From: G963674505 sp964575975
GTDB lineage: Bacteria; Desulfobacterota; Desulfobacteria; Desulfobacterales; SKZT01
Direction of reading: 5' to 3'
DNA length: 13,578 bases
Assembly: GCA_964575975.1 (NCBI GenBank)
Contig: CAZNTU010000149.1
Span: 1-13,578 of the forward strand
Shown in pieces: positions 6,456-12,656 of this stretch; position 1 is the first letter of the stretch; each line of letters begins with the position of its first letter. The translations under genes were made by a program, and so were the position numbers. The notes below the pieces were generated by a model. It had not been told where the DNA came from. It worked only from the letters and a program-made list of their open reading frames with translations, and did no database searches.

Positions 6456-8398
6456 TTGTTCGCTCCATTGAACGTGATTGTGAATTCCGTTCCTTTTTTG
6501 CCCGAGATTTCCACACGGGCGTGAAGTTGTCGCGCCAGCATGCGCACAAGGCGAAGCCCCAGGGAACGAGCCTGCATCCAATCGAACCCCGGCGGCAGGC
6601 CCGAGCCGTCGTCGCGCACCCGCATGCGCACGTCGCCTTGCTCGCTTTTGCGAATAAACACGGCCACTTCCCCGTCGGACCGGTCTCGGAAAGCGTGTTT
6701 CAACGCATTGCCGACCAACTCGTTGAGGATCAGTCCGCACGGCGCCGCCGTTCCGACAGGCAATGGCGTCGGTTCCATTTCCAGGACCAGCCGAATGTTG
6801 GAAGCCTTGGTCCCGTGCGCCTGCCAGAGATATTCCAGCAAGCTTTGCGCGTACTCGGAAAAATCCACCCGAGCCAAGTCCGCCGATTGATAGAGTTTCT
6901 CGTGGACCATGGCCATGGATCTCACCCGGTGAATCAAATCGTCCAGTACCGCCCGCATGGTGCCATCCCGCAATTCATCGGCCTGCAACGAGATCAGGCT
7001 GGAAATCACCTGCATGTTGTTTTTAACGCGGTGATGGATTTCCTTCAAGAGCACTTCCTTTTCCTCGAGCGACGCTCCGAGCCGTTCCTTGCTTTTGCGC
7101 AACGCGTCTTCGGCTTGCTTTCGTTCGGTGATGTCCAAGACGAAAGCCACGACCCGGCGTCCCGTGTCGTCCAGGTGGGCGCCGCCGACGATTACCGGCA
7201 CGCGAACCCCGTCGGGACGGAAGTACTCCTCTTCGAACGGCTTGAAAGAGTCGCCGATGCGGTACTTTTTCACGAGTTCTTCTTCCCGCTCGAGAACTTT
7301 CGGAGGTGTTATCGCCTTGAAATTGAGAAGTCCATCGTCCAGGTCGCGCCGGTCGCGTCCGACGATCCGGAGATACTCCTCGTTGGCGTCCCAAATCGAA
7401 CCGGTGACCGGATCGGCGAACAGGACCCCGATCATGTTGGAATCGACCACCGACCGGAACCGCCGTTCGCTTTCCTTCAACTGATTCTCGAGACGGATTT
7501 TTTCCGAAATGTCGGCCATGTTAACGACCCCGCCGATCGAGCGACCGGAATCGTCGAACAGCGTGGCGGCCCCGAGCAGCAAATATTTGGAGACGCCCCC
7601 TTGTCGGATCAATGCTTCCCGGGAACGAAACGTTTCTCCCTTAATCACGCGATCGATGGAGAAACGTTCGAAATTCGAGTCTTCTCCGAGCAGTTCCCCG
7701 CCCCCGTCCTTGAAAAAAATCGGAAAGGCGTCGTCGAACGGCTCGTGCAGGCAGTTGCGGCCGATCAGATCGAAGGCGACGCGGCTGGCCCGGGTCACGA
7801 TGCCATTTTCGTTGCATACGACGACTGCGTCGGCCGCCTGCTCGATTATGGAACGGCTCAACCGCTCTTCGGCCAAGAGGCGTTCGTGTCTCTTCTGGGC
7901 GGACAAATCCGCGACGGCGAGGCAATAGACGGGAACGTCATCGAGCGCCACGCGGGCGGCGGAAACGAAAACGGGAACAAGCGCCCCCGTGCCGGCGACC
8001 AGCTTCATTTCCCCCGCCCCATGCCCTTGGCCGCACTGCTTCAAAACGGCTTGAAACACCGGCAGGTCTGGCGAATGGACGAACTTTTCCATCGGGCCGC
8101 CGACGAATTTTTCGAAAGGCGTATTCAGCATTCTTTCCACGTACCGGTTCGCGAACAGAATGCTGCCGTCTTCGGCCAAAGTGACCGCGCCCGCAGACAT
8201 TTCTTCTATCAGAACACGGTAGCTGTGGTCGGCGCCCTTCAGGGCGAAGATCTGTTCTCCGTGGGGGCTCTCGACCACCAGAGCGTCCACTTCGCCGCCG
8301 CGTATTGCTCTCAGGGTCTCCTCGGCTTCCCTCAGGCGAATCCGCAATTCCTCGTTTTCCCGTTTCAGCCGGTAGATTTCGCTCTGGAATTCGTTCAT
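6452..8398 (-). CDS. Soluble triple-PAS HisKA_2-family histidine kinase
   Basis: 648 residues, starting at an ATG that overlaps the stop of the second kaiB gene (ATGA, 8395-8398). An N-terminal coiled coil (about 1-33) leads into LRAIRGGEVDALVV, a lead-in I associate with multi-PAS kinases. Three PAS domains follow, at about 60-165, 180-300 and 310-427 (the last ends VLDITERKQAEDAL). HisKA_2 then begins at about 443, with EIHHRVKNNMQVISSLISLQA and the predicted phospho-His H456. The C-terminal ATPase domain has the N box at N564 (LNELVGNALKHAF) and the DDGSGLP loop at D597. There is no signal peptide or membrane segment, so it is probably a cytosolic sensor of redox, gas or a partner protein. 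Its tight coupling to kaiB and to the following REC-kinase makes it the best candidate for the Kai output kinase. Its catalytic half is strikingly similar to the membrane kinase at 10968-12650. Confidence 0.94.
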   Translation of the reverse strand: MNEFQSEIYRLKRENEELRIRLREAEETLRAIRGGEVDALVVESPHGEQIFALKGADHSYRVLIEEMSAGAVTLAEDGSILFANRYVERMLNTPFEKFVGGPMEKFVHSPDLPVFQAVLKQCGQGHGAGEMKLVAGTGALVPVFVSAARVALDDVPVYCLAVADLSAQKRHERLLAEERLSRSIIEQAADAVVVCNENGIVTRASRVAFDLIGRNCLHEPFDDAFPIFFKDGGGELLGEDSNFERFSIDRVIKGETFRSREALIRQGGVSKYLLLGAATLFDDSGRSIGGVVNMADISEKIRLENQLKESERRFRSVVDSNMIGVLFADPVTGSIWDANEEYLRIVGRDRRDLDDGLLNFKAITPPKVLEREEELVKKYRIGDSFKPFEEEYFRPDGVRVPVIVGGAHLDDTGRRVVAFVLDITERKQAEDALRKSKERLGASLEEKEVLLKEIHHRVKNNMQVISSLISLQADELRDGTMRAVLDDLIHRVRSMAMVHEKLYQSADLARVDFSEYAQSLLEYLWQAHGTKASNIRLVLEMEPTPLPVGTAAPCGLILNELVGNALKHAFRDRSDGEVAVFIRKSEQGDVRMRVRDDGSGLPPGFDWMQARSLGLRLVRMLARQLHARVEISGKKGTEFTITFNGANK

Positions 8399-8766
8399 GT
8401 CTCGTCGCTTTGTTCGTTTTCGACCAAATCCAGTCCGACAAGGACTTTCTCATTGTCGGACAAGTCGCCGATGACGCGCCGGAGGGGAGGCGGCAATTCC
8501 TTTATAAGGGTCGGCATGGCGACGACTTGGTCCTGTTTGGCCATCCACGGTTTCTGGAAGGCGTCGATCACCTCCAGTTCGTATCGTCCCTTCAATTTCG
8601 CCTCGCAGATTTTCTTGATGTTGGAAATGGCCTTCGCCGATTTCGGCGTGGCGCCGCTCACGTACAGTCGCAGCAAGTATTTTTTTTCGCCCTCGCGCGC
8701 CAGTGCCCTCTCGAAATCCTCGGATACGTTCTTGGGTTCATTCTCCATTGTATTGCCTCTTGTCAT
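8395..8766 (-). CDS. kaiB: KaiB family protein, second copy
   Basis: 123 residues. KaiB is a small thioredoxin-like, fold-switching protein that binds the CI ring of KaiC. The core (about 29-115) shows YLLRLYVSGATPKSAKAISNIKK, a VIDAF strand, VVAMPTLIKELPPPLRRVIG and DLSDNEKVLVGLDL, all close to classical KaiB. The ATG at 8766 overlaps the previous stop in an ATGA and is chosen because its N-terminus (MTRGNTMENEP) aligns with that of the first copy (MTKSRTSEENEP). The in-frame ATG at 8748 has a better ribosome site (AGAGG about 8 nt upstream) and would give 117 residues, so the start is not certain. Compared with cyanobacterial KaiB (about 102 residues), it has a longer N-terminal tail and a shorter acidic C-terminus. 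Confidence 0.95.
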   Translation of the reverse strand: MTRGNTMENEPKNVSEDFERALAREGEKKYLLRLYVSGATPKSAKAISNIKKICEAKLKGRYELEVIDAFQKPWMAKQDQVVAMPTLIKELPPPLRRVIGDLSDNEKVLVGLDLVENEQSDET

Positions 8767-9098
8767 GCGGCCGATTGTTTTCTAAGATCCAGCCCCACCA
8801 GAACCCTGTCGGTGTCCTTCAAAGAACCGATGATTTTCTTGACCGGCGGGGGGAGCTTTCGAACCAGGGTCGGAATGGCCACGATTTGGTCCCCCTTGGC
8901 CAACTCGGGGTTTTCGAGCAGATCGATCACTTCTATCGTATACCGTCCTTTCAGTTCCTCTTCGCAAATCCTTTTCAGGTTGGCGAAGGCCTTTACGCAA
9001 TTGGGGGTCTGGCCGGCAACGTACAGGCGCAACTGCCAGACCTCCTCGTTTGGCGAACCGTTCGGTTCGTTTTCTTCCGATGTTCGGCTCTTTGTCAT
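8763..9098 (-). CDS. kaiB: KaiB family protein, first copy
   Basis: 111 residues; the ATG at 9098 follows a strong purine-rich ribosome site (GGAGAGAGGGA). The core runs WQLRLYVAGQTPNCVKAFANLKRICEEELKGRYTIEVIDLLENPELAKGDQIVAIPTLVRKLPPPVKKIIGSL, followed by KDTDRVLVGLDL. The NPELAKGDQIVAIPTL and LPPPVKKIIG blocks are hallmark KaiB sequence. It differs from the second copy and from classical KaiB where IGDLS becomes IGSLK, in the region involved in the fold switch, so the two copies may bind KaiC differently. The gene lies 66 bp after kaiC and overlaps the next kaiB by 4 bp. Confidence 0.96.
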   Translation of the reverse strand: MTKSRTSEENEPNGSPNEEVWQLRLYVAGQTPNCVKAFANLKRICEEELKGRYTIEVIDLLENPELAKGDQIVAIPTLVRKLPPPVKKIIGSLKDTDRVLVGLDLRKQSAA

Positions 9099-9113
9099 TC
9101 CCTCTCTCCTTTT

Positions 9114-9157
9114 GGGCTTGCCGGAAAGGCGCCTTTCTCGACATTGCGGGCAAGCCC
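9114..9157 (-). promoter_or_regulatory. Intercistronic hairpin between kaiC and kaiB
   Basis: In the 66-bp spacer, a 9-bp perfect stem (GGGCTTGCC at 9114-9122 with GGCAAGCCC at 9149-9157) encloses a 26-nt loop. That loop itself contains a perfect 14-nt palindrome GAAAGGCGCCTTTC (9124-9137). On the transcript the structure ends just before AAAAGGAGAGAGGG, the ribosome site of the first kaiB. No U-tract follows, so it is not a standard terminator. It could set the KaiC to KaiB ratio by mRNA processing, partial attenuation or masking of initiation; this is inference. Confidence 0.55.
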
Positions 9158-9164
9158 GTTGTCT

Positions 9165-10865
9165 TCAATCCCGGCCTCTCATGCGGGCCAGCGTGTCTCT
9201 TTCGTTCTCGAGAAGCCGTTCGCGGCCTTCGGCTTCCGCGATGGTCTGCTCGATTTCCTCCTTTTCCGCCTCGAACAGGTCCGACAGTTCCTTTATGCGG
9301 TTTTCCAAGGCGTCCTTCTTGCGCTTCAGGTCGCGCCGCATTTTTTCGACGCGCTGCCTGCGCGCAATGGCGTCCGCGGTATCGTCCGCCTCCTGGTTGA
9401 CCCGGGCCGTCCCGGCGAGAACGCCTCTCGGACCGACGTACACGTCCTTAAGTTGAATGCCGTCGTTTGTGATCAGAAACTCGCGAATCTGATTGGAGTG
9501 GGCCATTCCCCTGGATTTCAAAACGTAGATTCCACGGTTGCGCTCCCCGTTCGATTCCATATCGCGCAGCAGAATCCAGGTGTCCATCAAAGACGAAATC
9601 TCGACTTCGGTGGCCTCCCTCGGGTTTCCCGAACTGCTCAGGTCGGTCAGTACGACCGTGGTGCCCTTCGTTTTCAGAAAATCGATAAGCCGAGTGAGCA
9701 TTTCCTTGACGTCCCTGGTATCCGCCACGCCGATTAAGTTCGATATGGGATCGATGACGACCACGGACGGATCGGTTTCGTCGACGAGCTTCATGATTCT
9801 CGACAAGTGCGTCTCCAGGCCGAAGGAGGTGGAGCGAACCGAATAGAATGTCAGGAGTCCGCTTTTAGCGTGGGACTCCAGATCGAATCCGATGTTCCGC
9901 ATGTTTCGAATTATCTGTCTCGGAGCTTCCTCGAAGGCGAAATATATGGCGCGCTCCCCCCGCTTGCACGCGGCATCGATGAAACAAGAGGCGAGGCTGC
10001 TTTTGCCCGTGCCGGCCGTTCCGGAAACCAGGATGCTGGACCCGCGATAAAGCCCTTGCCCCCCGAGCATGTTGTCCAAGCGCTCGATTCCGGTCGAAAT
10101 TCTCTCGTTCGACACGGAATGGTCCAAATCGAGAGCCGTGATAGGATGGACCGAAAATCCGCTTTCCGTGATCAAAAAGGGGTATTCGTTCGTTTCGTGG
10201 ACCGTTCCCCGGTATTTCACGACCCGGACGCGGCGGGTGGCGACCTGCTCGATCATGCGATGGTCCAGGAAGACCACGCAGTCGGAAACGTATTCCTCCA
10301 GGCCGCTTCGGGTGAATGTGCGCTCCCCCTTTTCGCCGGTGACGATCGCGGTCAGGCCCCTGTCCTTCAGCCACCGGAAGAGCCGACGAATTTCCGCCCG
10401 CAAAATGGATTCGTTGGTGAAACCGGAGAAAAGCGACTCGATGGTGTCGATGGCGATCCGGTTGGCGCCCACGGCGCGCACGGCGCTTTCGATCCGTATG
10501 AAAAGCCCGTCCAGGTTGAACTCCCCGGTCTCTTCGATTTCGCTTCTCTCGACGAACACATGGTCCAGGAAGATTTTTTTCCGCTCGACCAGACCGGGCA
10601 GGTCCCAGCCGAGGGAGGCCACGTTTTGGACCAGCTCGGTCTCGCTTTCCTCGAAGGCGATGAACACGCCCGGCTCGTCGAACCGGGTGGCCCCGTTGAC
10701 CAGAAACTGCATGGCGAAAAGGGTCTTCCCGCTGCCCGCGCTTCCGCAAACAAGAGAAGTCCTTCCTTCGGGCAACCCGCCGCCCGTGATTTCGTCGAAG
10801 CCGCCAATGCCGGTCGGGCATTTTCTCATGACCGCCGATCTTGCTTTTCCGCTATCTTCCCCCAT
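9165..10865 (-). CDS. kaiC: KaiC-family double-RecA ATPase/autokinase with C-terminal coiled coil
   Basis: 566 residues from the ATG at 10865 (MGEDSGKARS...), which is preceded by GGAGGG; an ATG four codons earlier has a weaker site. CI: Walker A GSAGSGKT (41-48), catalytic Glu pair 72-73 (FEESE), Walker B RIAIDTIESLF with D140. CII: Walker A GTAGTGKS (282-289), Glu pair 312-313 (FEEAP), Walker B VVVIDPIS with D372. The phosphorylation site of clock KaiC (Ser-Thr in cyanobacteria) aligns with S424-S425 in EISSLMDTWILL, so autokinase activity is plausible. After about residue 490 the cyanobacterial KaiA-binding tail is replaced by a charged helix of about 70 residues with coiled-coil character (RRDLKRKKDALENRIKEL...). 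A comparable coiled-coil tail is known in the KaiA-independent KaiC of Rhodobacter sphaeroides, where it pairs hexamers. It heads the kaiB-kaiB-kinase-kinase cluster. Confidence 0.95.
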   Translation of the reverse strand: MGEDSGKARSAVMRKCPTGIGGFDEITGGGLPEGRTSLVCGSAGSGKTLFAMQFLVNGATRFDEPGVFIAFEESETELVQNVASLGWDLPGLVERKKIFLDHVFVERSEIEETGEFNLDGLFIRIESAVRAVGANRIAIDTIESLFSGFTNESILRAEIRRLFRWLKDRGLTAIVTGEKGERTFTRSGLEEYVSDCVVFLDHRMIEQVATRRVRVVKYRGTVHETNEYPFLITESGFSVHPITALDLDHSVSNERISTGIERLDNMLGGQGLYRGSSILVSGTAGTGKSSLASCFIDAACKRGERAIYFAFEEAPRQIIRNMRNIGFDLESHAKSGLLTFYSVRSTSFGLETHLSRIMKLVDETDPSVVVIDPISNLIGVADTRDVKEMLTRLIDFLKTKGTTVVLTDLSSSGNPREATEVEISSLMDTWILLRDMESNGERNRGIYVLKSRGMAHSNQIREFLITNDGIQLKDVYVGPRGVLAGTARVNQEADDTADAIARRQRVEKMRRDLKRKKDALENRIKELSDLFEAEKEEIEQTIAEAEGRERLLENERDTLARMRGRD

Positions 10866-10869
10866 GTTT

Positions 10870-10875
10870 CCCTCC
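10870..10875 (-). promoter_or_regulatory. Shine-Dalgarno deciding the kaiC start
   Basis: GGAGGG on the minus strand, with its GGAGG core 5 nt before the ATG at 10865. It favours MGEDSGK over the in-frame ATG at 10877, which overlaps this site. Confidence 0.7.
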
Positions 10876-10895
10876 ATTAATGTGTTCTTCCCCGT

Positions 10896-10966
10896 CCGTC
10901 CTCTTGTAGTTGCGGCTTCAGGCGTTTGCGCACGGAACGGCCGAAGCCGCAACTACAAGAGGACGG
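10896..10966. repeat. Perfect 24-bp inverted repeat upstream of kaiC (REP/BIME-like)
   Basis: Arms at 10896-10919 and 10943-10966 are perfectly complementary (core TTGTAGTTGCGGCTTC) around a 23-nt centre. The right arm ends 1 nt after the stop codon of the membrane kinase. The left arm ends about 20 nt before the kaiC ribosome site. Reading the right half on the minus strand, each arm continues into a small hairpin (CGGC-TTCG-GCCG); the left half has an imperfect version (GGCTTCAGGCG). This looks like two REP-type palindromes in head-to-head order. The core resembles short GTAGTTGCGGCTT elements I have seen scattered in environmental genomes and linked to REP-associated tyrosine transposases; that link is from memory. 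No T-tract follows, so simple intrinsic termination is not evident, but such a long stem could reduce read-through into kaiC. Confidence 0.85.
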
Positions 10967-10967
10967 C

Positions 10968-12650
10968 TCATGTGTTTCCAATCTTGAACGCGATCGCGAA
11001 TTCGGTCCCTCTGTCGCCGGAGACTTCCACCGACGCGTGAAGCTGCCGAGCGAGCATGCCGACCAGACGAAGCCCCAGGGAGCGGGATTGGGTCCAGTCG
11101 AACCCCTCCGGCAGGCCTTTGCCGTTGTCGCGCACGATCAACCGCGCTTGGCCCCCCTCCGTTCGATGAAACGAAACGAAAACCTTCCCGCCCGCGCCGT
11201 CCGGAAAGGCGTGTTTCAAGGCGTTTCCGGCAAGCTCGTTCAGAACGAGGCCGCACGGCGCGGCCGCAGTCGCGGACAACGGAACGGGCTCCGTTTCCAA
11301 AACCAGCCTTATCCCGGCCGCCGTCGCTCCGTGGGCGCGCCAAAGGTAATCGAGCAGGCTTCGGGCGTATTCGGCGAAATCCACTCTGGCCAAATCGGAC
11401 GACTGGTACAACTTCTCGTGGACGAGAGCCATCGAGCGCACCCGATGGGTCACGTCCTTCAGGACGTCCCGCATGGCTTCGTCCTCCAATTCCTCGGCCT
11501 GCAGCGAAACCAGGCTGGAAATCACTTGCATGTTGTTCTTAACACGGTGGTGAATTTCCTTCAACAAAACTTCCTTCTCGGCGAGAGATTTCCCGAGGCG
11601 ATCCTTGCTGTCCCGCAAAGCCTCCTCGGCCAGTGTGCGCTCGGTGATGTCGTTGAAAAGGATTGCGATTCTATTGTTTTGCACCTTGCCGACGCGGAAT
11701 GCGTACACGTCGTACCATTTGCCAGAGACCGTCGTTTGGTCTTCGAAGCGCATCGATTCCCCTGTGTCGGCTATCCGGGCATATCTGTCGAACCACTCGT
11801 CTTCGAGGTCGGGCAGGAACTCTCCGATTCTTCTGCCGACCGGGTCCTTCCATCCCGTAAGCCTACAGAATGCGGGATTTGTTTCCAGGTAAACCCAGTC
11901 CACGACGCGGCCATTGTCGTCGTATATCAACTCGAAAACACAGAAGCCTTCCTCGATCGAGTCGAACAAGGCGCGGTACCGCTGCTCGCTTTGCCTCAGC
12001 TGTTCCATCGTCGCCTCCAAAACCCGCCCTTTCCGCTCGGCCTCGCCCAACGAATCGAGGAGACTCTCTTGCGCTCGCATGACGATTCTGCCGGAGAAGA
12101 TGGAAATGGCGGCATTGATGACGATGAGCGCGAGAATCAAAATAAATATCAGGATGCCGGCCTGTCGCTGGGCGTCATGGATTTGGGTCTGGCTGAATTC
12201 CATCAGCCGGAGCGTGTCGTCCGAAATAAATTGAATCTTCATCGCAAGCTGGGAAACAAGAACGTCGAGCCGTTCGGCCCGCATTTCGCCCGGCTCGCCG
12301 GAGCTTGAAACCAACTTTTCAAGGGAATATGCAAGTTCGTTCGCATTGGTTCTGATCTGCCGGAGAAGCGATTCTTCGCGGACGTCGAACGCTTTCAGCG
12401 TTCCCAGGAGATTTTCCATAGAATCGCGCACCGACTCGATCTGTCGTATGATGCTTGGGTCGGACCGACTCGCAAGCTTGGCTATCGATAAATTCAAAGC
12501 CTCGGTCTTGTCCTGGACCGAGGCGTAAGCCCGAACGCGTTCGGCTTCATTGTCTATTTCCAGGAGGATGACGAAGACAAAAAAAAGGATCAGCACGGAA
12601 ATTGTGAAAGACGCCGCGATGCTCAGCAGGATTCTCGTTTTGGTTTTCAT
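10968..12650 (-). CDS. Membrane-anchored PAS/HisKA_2 histidine kinase
   Basis: 560 residues; the ATG at 12650 has AGGA about 6 nt upstream and follows the previous stop by 6 nt. The first membrane segment is at about 7-30 and the second at 164-188, so residues 31-163 form an extracytoplasmic helical sensor of about 130 residues. A linker with coiled-coil character (190-222) leads to a PAS domain (about 224-340, ending FNDITERTLAEEAL). The HisKA_2 domain follows (EIHHRVKNNMQVISSLVSLQA, predicted phospho-His H368). The HATPase_c domain has N476 in LNELAGNALKHAF and D508 in the DNGKGLP loop. Its catalytic half is nearly the same as in the soluble kinase at 6452-8398. Close linkage to the solute-binding protein gene suggests that the binding protein presents a ligand to its periplasmic domain. 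No response regulator is adjacent except the REC domain at 4947-6455. Confidence 0.94.
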   Translation of the reverse strand: MKTKTRILLSIAASFTISVLILFFVFVILLEIDNEAERVRAYASVQDKTEALNLSIAKLASRSDPSIIRQIESVRDSMENLLGTLKAFDVREESLLRQIRTNANELAYSLEKLVSSSGEPGEMRAERLDVLVSQLAMKIQFISDDTLRLMEFSQTQIHDAQRQAGILIFILILALIVINAAISIFSGRIVMRAQESLLDSLGEAERKGRVLEATMEQLRQSEQRYRALFDSIEEGFCVFELIYDDNGRVVDWVYLETNPAFCRLTGWKDPVGRRIGEFLPDLEDEWFDRYARIADTGESMRFEDQTTVSGKWYDVYAFRVGKVQNNRIAILFNDITERTLAEEALRDSKDRLGKSLAEKEVLLKEIHHRVKNNMQVISSLVSLQAEELEDEAMRDVLKDVTHRVRSMALVHEKLYQSSDLARVDFAEYARSLLDYLWRAHGATAAGIRLVLETEPVPLSATAAAPCGLVLNELAGNALKHAFPDGAGGKVFVSFHRTEGGQARLIVRDNGKGLPEGFDWTQSRSLGLRLVGMLARQLHASVEVSGDRGTEFAIAFKIGNT

Positions 12651-12656
12651 ATGATC

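Noticed and set aside
6456..6740. N-terminal extension of the REC-kinase up to 6740
   Set aside because: It lies inside the coding sequence of the preceding kinase; the ATGA-coupled start at 6455 begins exactly at a canonical receiver domain with a good ribosome site.
6521..8785. 754-codon plus-strand open frame opposite the triple-PAS kinase
   Set aside because: It is a shadow of a strongly supported kinase gene; its translation is low-complexity and unlike any family I recognise.
9807..10880. Plus-strand open frame opposite kaiC
   Set aside because: The minus strand carries complete KaiC motifs; the antisense translation has none.
10896..10966. Inverted repeat as a classical intrinsic terminator for the membrane kinase gene
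   Set aside because: The stem is long enough, but no T-tract follows on the minus strand and the arms continue into REP-like hairpins.
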